Source: JALONO01 sp038209965
Lineage (GTDB): Bacteria; Bacteroidota; Bacteroidia; Cytophagales; Thermoflexibacteraceae
Assembly (NCBI GenBank): GCA_038209965.1
Contig: JBBQXF010000075.1
Span: 1-22,996 of the forward strand
Length of the DNA stretch: 22,996 nt
Direction of reading: 5' to 3'
Below are positions 22,141 to 22,996 of this stretch, in pieces. A program made the position numbers and the translations under genes. The notes beneath the pieces were generated by a model that saw nothing but the letters and a program-made list of their open reading frames with translations, did not search any database and had not been told where the DNA came from. The first letter of the stretch is position 1. Each line of letters begins with the position of its first letter.

Positions 22141-22996
22141 ATGCCAACCAACGCCAGTTTTATTCAACGATCTTTAGTTGGCTTCGGAAAGCCGTTTGCC
22201 ATTGCGCTCGCTTGCTGGTTGTGCTTGCTCATACCAGCACGTGGGCAGGCCCAAGCAGCCCGCGTGCTGGGCCGCGTGACCGACAGCCTGGGCAGCGCCG
22301 TTTCAGCGGTCAGTGTAGTGCTGGTGGGCACGCGGCAAGGCACTGCCACCGATGAAACTGGCGCCTACTCCTTGAGCCTGCCGCCCGGTACCTGGACCCT
22401 CCGTTTTCGGCACATTCAGCACCAAGAAGTGCAGCGGCTGCTGGTGCTCTTGCCGGGCGAGATCCGGGAGCTGGATCTCGTGCTGCAAACCAAGACCCGC
22501 GTGTTGCAAAGTGTGGAAATCAAAGACACTCGCGACCAGCGGGGCGAAGTGAGCACGCTCAACATCCGCCCGTCGGTCTTGCGCCAGATCCCGACTCCCT
22601 TCGGCGATTTTAACCAAGCCTTGGCCACCGTTGGTTTGGGTGTGGTGAGCAACAGTGAACTGTCCACCGCCTATTCAGTGCGTGGGGGCAGTTTTGACGA
22701 AAATTTAGTCTATGTCAACGGCATCGAGATTTACCGCCCCTTTTTGGTTCGGGCGGGCCAACAAGAAGGCCTGAGCTTTGTCAACCCGGATCTGGTGCAA
22801 GGGGTAGAATTTTCGTCGGGCGGCTGGCAAGCCAAATACGGGGACAAACTTTCCTCAGTACTGAACATCCAATACAAGACCCCAGAAAAATTTGCCGCTT
22901 CCGCCTCGGCGGGCCTCCACGGCACTACTGTCCATCTGGAAGGAGCCAGCCGCAACCAACGGATAACCTATTTGGCGGGGGTGCGCAACAAAACGG
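22141..22996 (+). CDS. TonB-dependent receptor, N-terminal part (runs off the window)
   Basis: TonB-dependent receptors import large substrates across the outer membrane using inner-membrane energy. The visible 285 residues start MPTNASFIQRSLVGFGKPFA. A signal peptide hydrophobic core (IALACWLCLLIPA) is cleaved after about residue 36. A carboxypeptidase-regulatory-like beta-sandwich follows (GRVTDSLGSAVSAVSVVLVG, DETGAYSLSLPPGTWTLRF). Then comes the plug domain, with VRGGSFDENLVYVNGIEIY and FSSGGWQAKYGDKLSSVLNI, and the first barrel strands. The N-terminal sandwich is typical of Bacteroidota receptors. The substrate cannot be told, and no SusD-like partner is visible. The barrel lies beyond the edge. 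Confidence 0.93.
   Translation, partial: MPTNASFIQRSLVGFGKPFAIALACWLCLLIPARGQAQAARVLGRVTDSLGSAVSAVSVVLVGTRQGTATDETGAYSLSLPPGTWTLRFRHIQHQEVQRLLVLLPGEIRELDLVLQTKTRVLQSVEIKDTRDQRGEVSTLNIRPSVLRQIPTPFGDFNQALATVGLGVVSNSELSTAYSVRGGSFDENLVYVNGIEIYRPFLVRAGQQEGLSFVNPDLVQGVEFSSGGWQAKYGDKLSSVLNIQYKTPEKFAASASAGLHGTTVHLEGASRNQRITYLAGVRNKT

Overview
The window reads as a chromosomal segment of a Bacteroidota (Bacteroidetes) bacterium. Four things point there: the str-operon order rpsL-rpsG-fusA-rpsJ with no tuf between; a PorP/SprF-type outer-membrane protein and a TonB-dependent receptor with a carboxypeptidase-regulatory-like N-terminal domain; the near absence of Shine-Dalgarno sequences; and repeated promoters of the Bacteroidetes type, TTG, 19-20 nt, then TAnnTTTG. 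Base composition is moderate, roughly half G+C in genes and AT-rich between them. A Saprospiria- or Cytophagia-like lineage fits, but I cannot resolve it from this window.

Layout. Positions 1-3429 (minus) hold the str operon: rpsL, rpsG, fusA and the start of rpsJ, with a strong hairpin between fusA and rpsJ. A tRNA-Pro(GGG) follows at 3572-3645 (plus), then a Brp/Blh-type beta-carotene cleavage enzyme and a small VF530-type DNA-binding protein (plus). An L-arabinokinase-like GHMP kinase converges on VF530. Next is the rplU-rpmA operon (minus), then nrdB (plus) and icd (minus), separated by a bidirectional terminator. A family-2 glycosyltransferase and a PorP/SprF protein follow (minus).

The middle of the window is less orderly. 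At 12536-12608 there is a degenerate tRNA-Pro(CGG) that keeps an excellent promoter. After it come a YdeI/OmdA-type protein (minus) and a flippase-like membrane protein (plus). From about 14600 to 15980 lies an AT-rich patch with decayed direct repeats around a frameshifted Rpn/PD-(D/E)XK gene. This patch abuts the 3' end of an unusual D-Ala-D-Ala ligase gene, whose product carries the first 150 residues of a second ligase-like unit and then stops.

The right part is on the plus strand: a small protein with a YopT/AvrPphB-like cysteine-protease pattern, homoserine kinase (thrB), sufE, a DUF59/MIP18 Fe-S assembly protein and a bacilliredoxin. Then comes about 0.9 kb without a recognisable gene, containing a GC-rich, highly structured element, and finally the 5' part of a TonB-dependent receptor that runs off the window.

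Most genes are housekeeping. The unusual signals are the degenerate but apparently promoted tRNA, the truncated double ligase beside the Rpn unit, the putative small cysteine protease, and the structured intergenic element.
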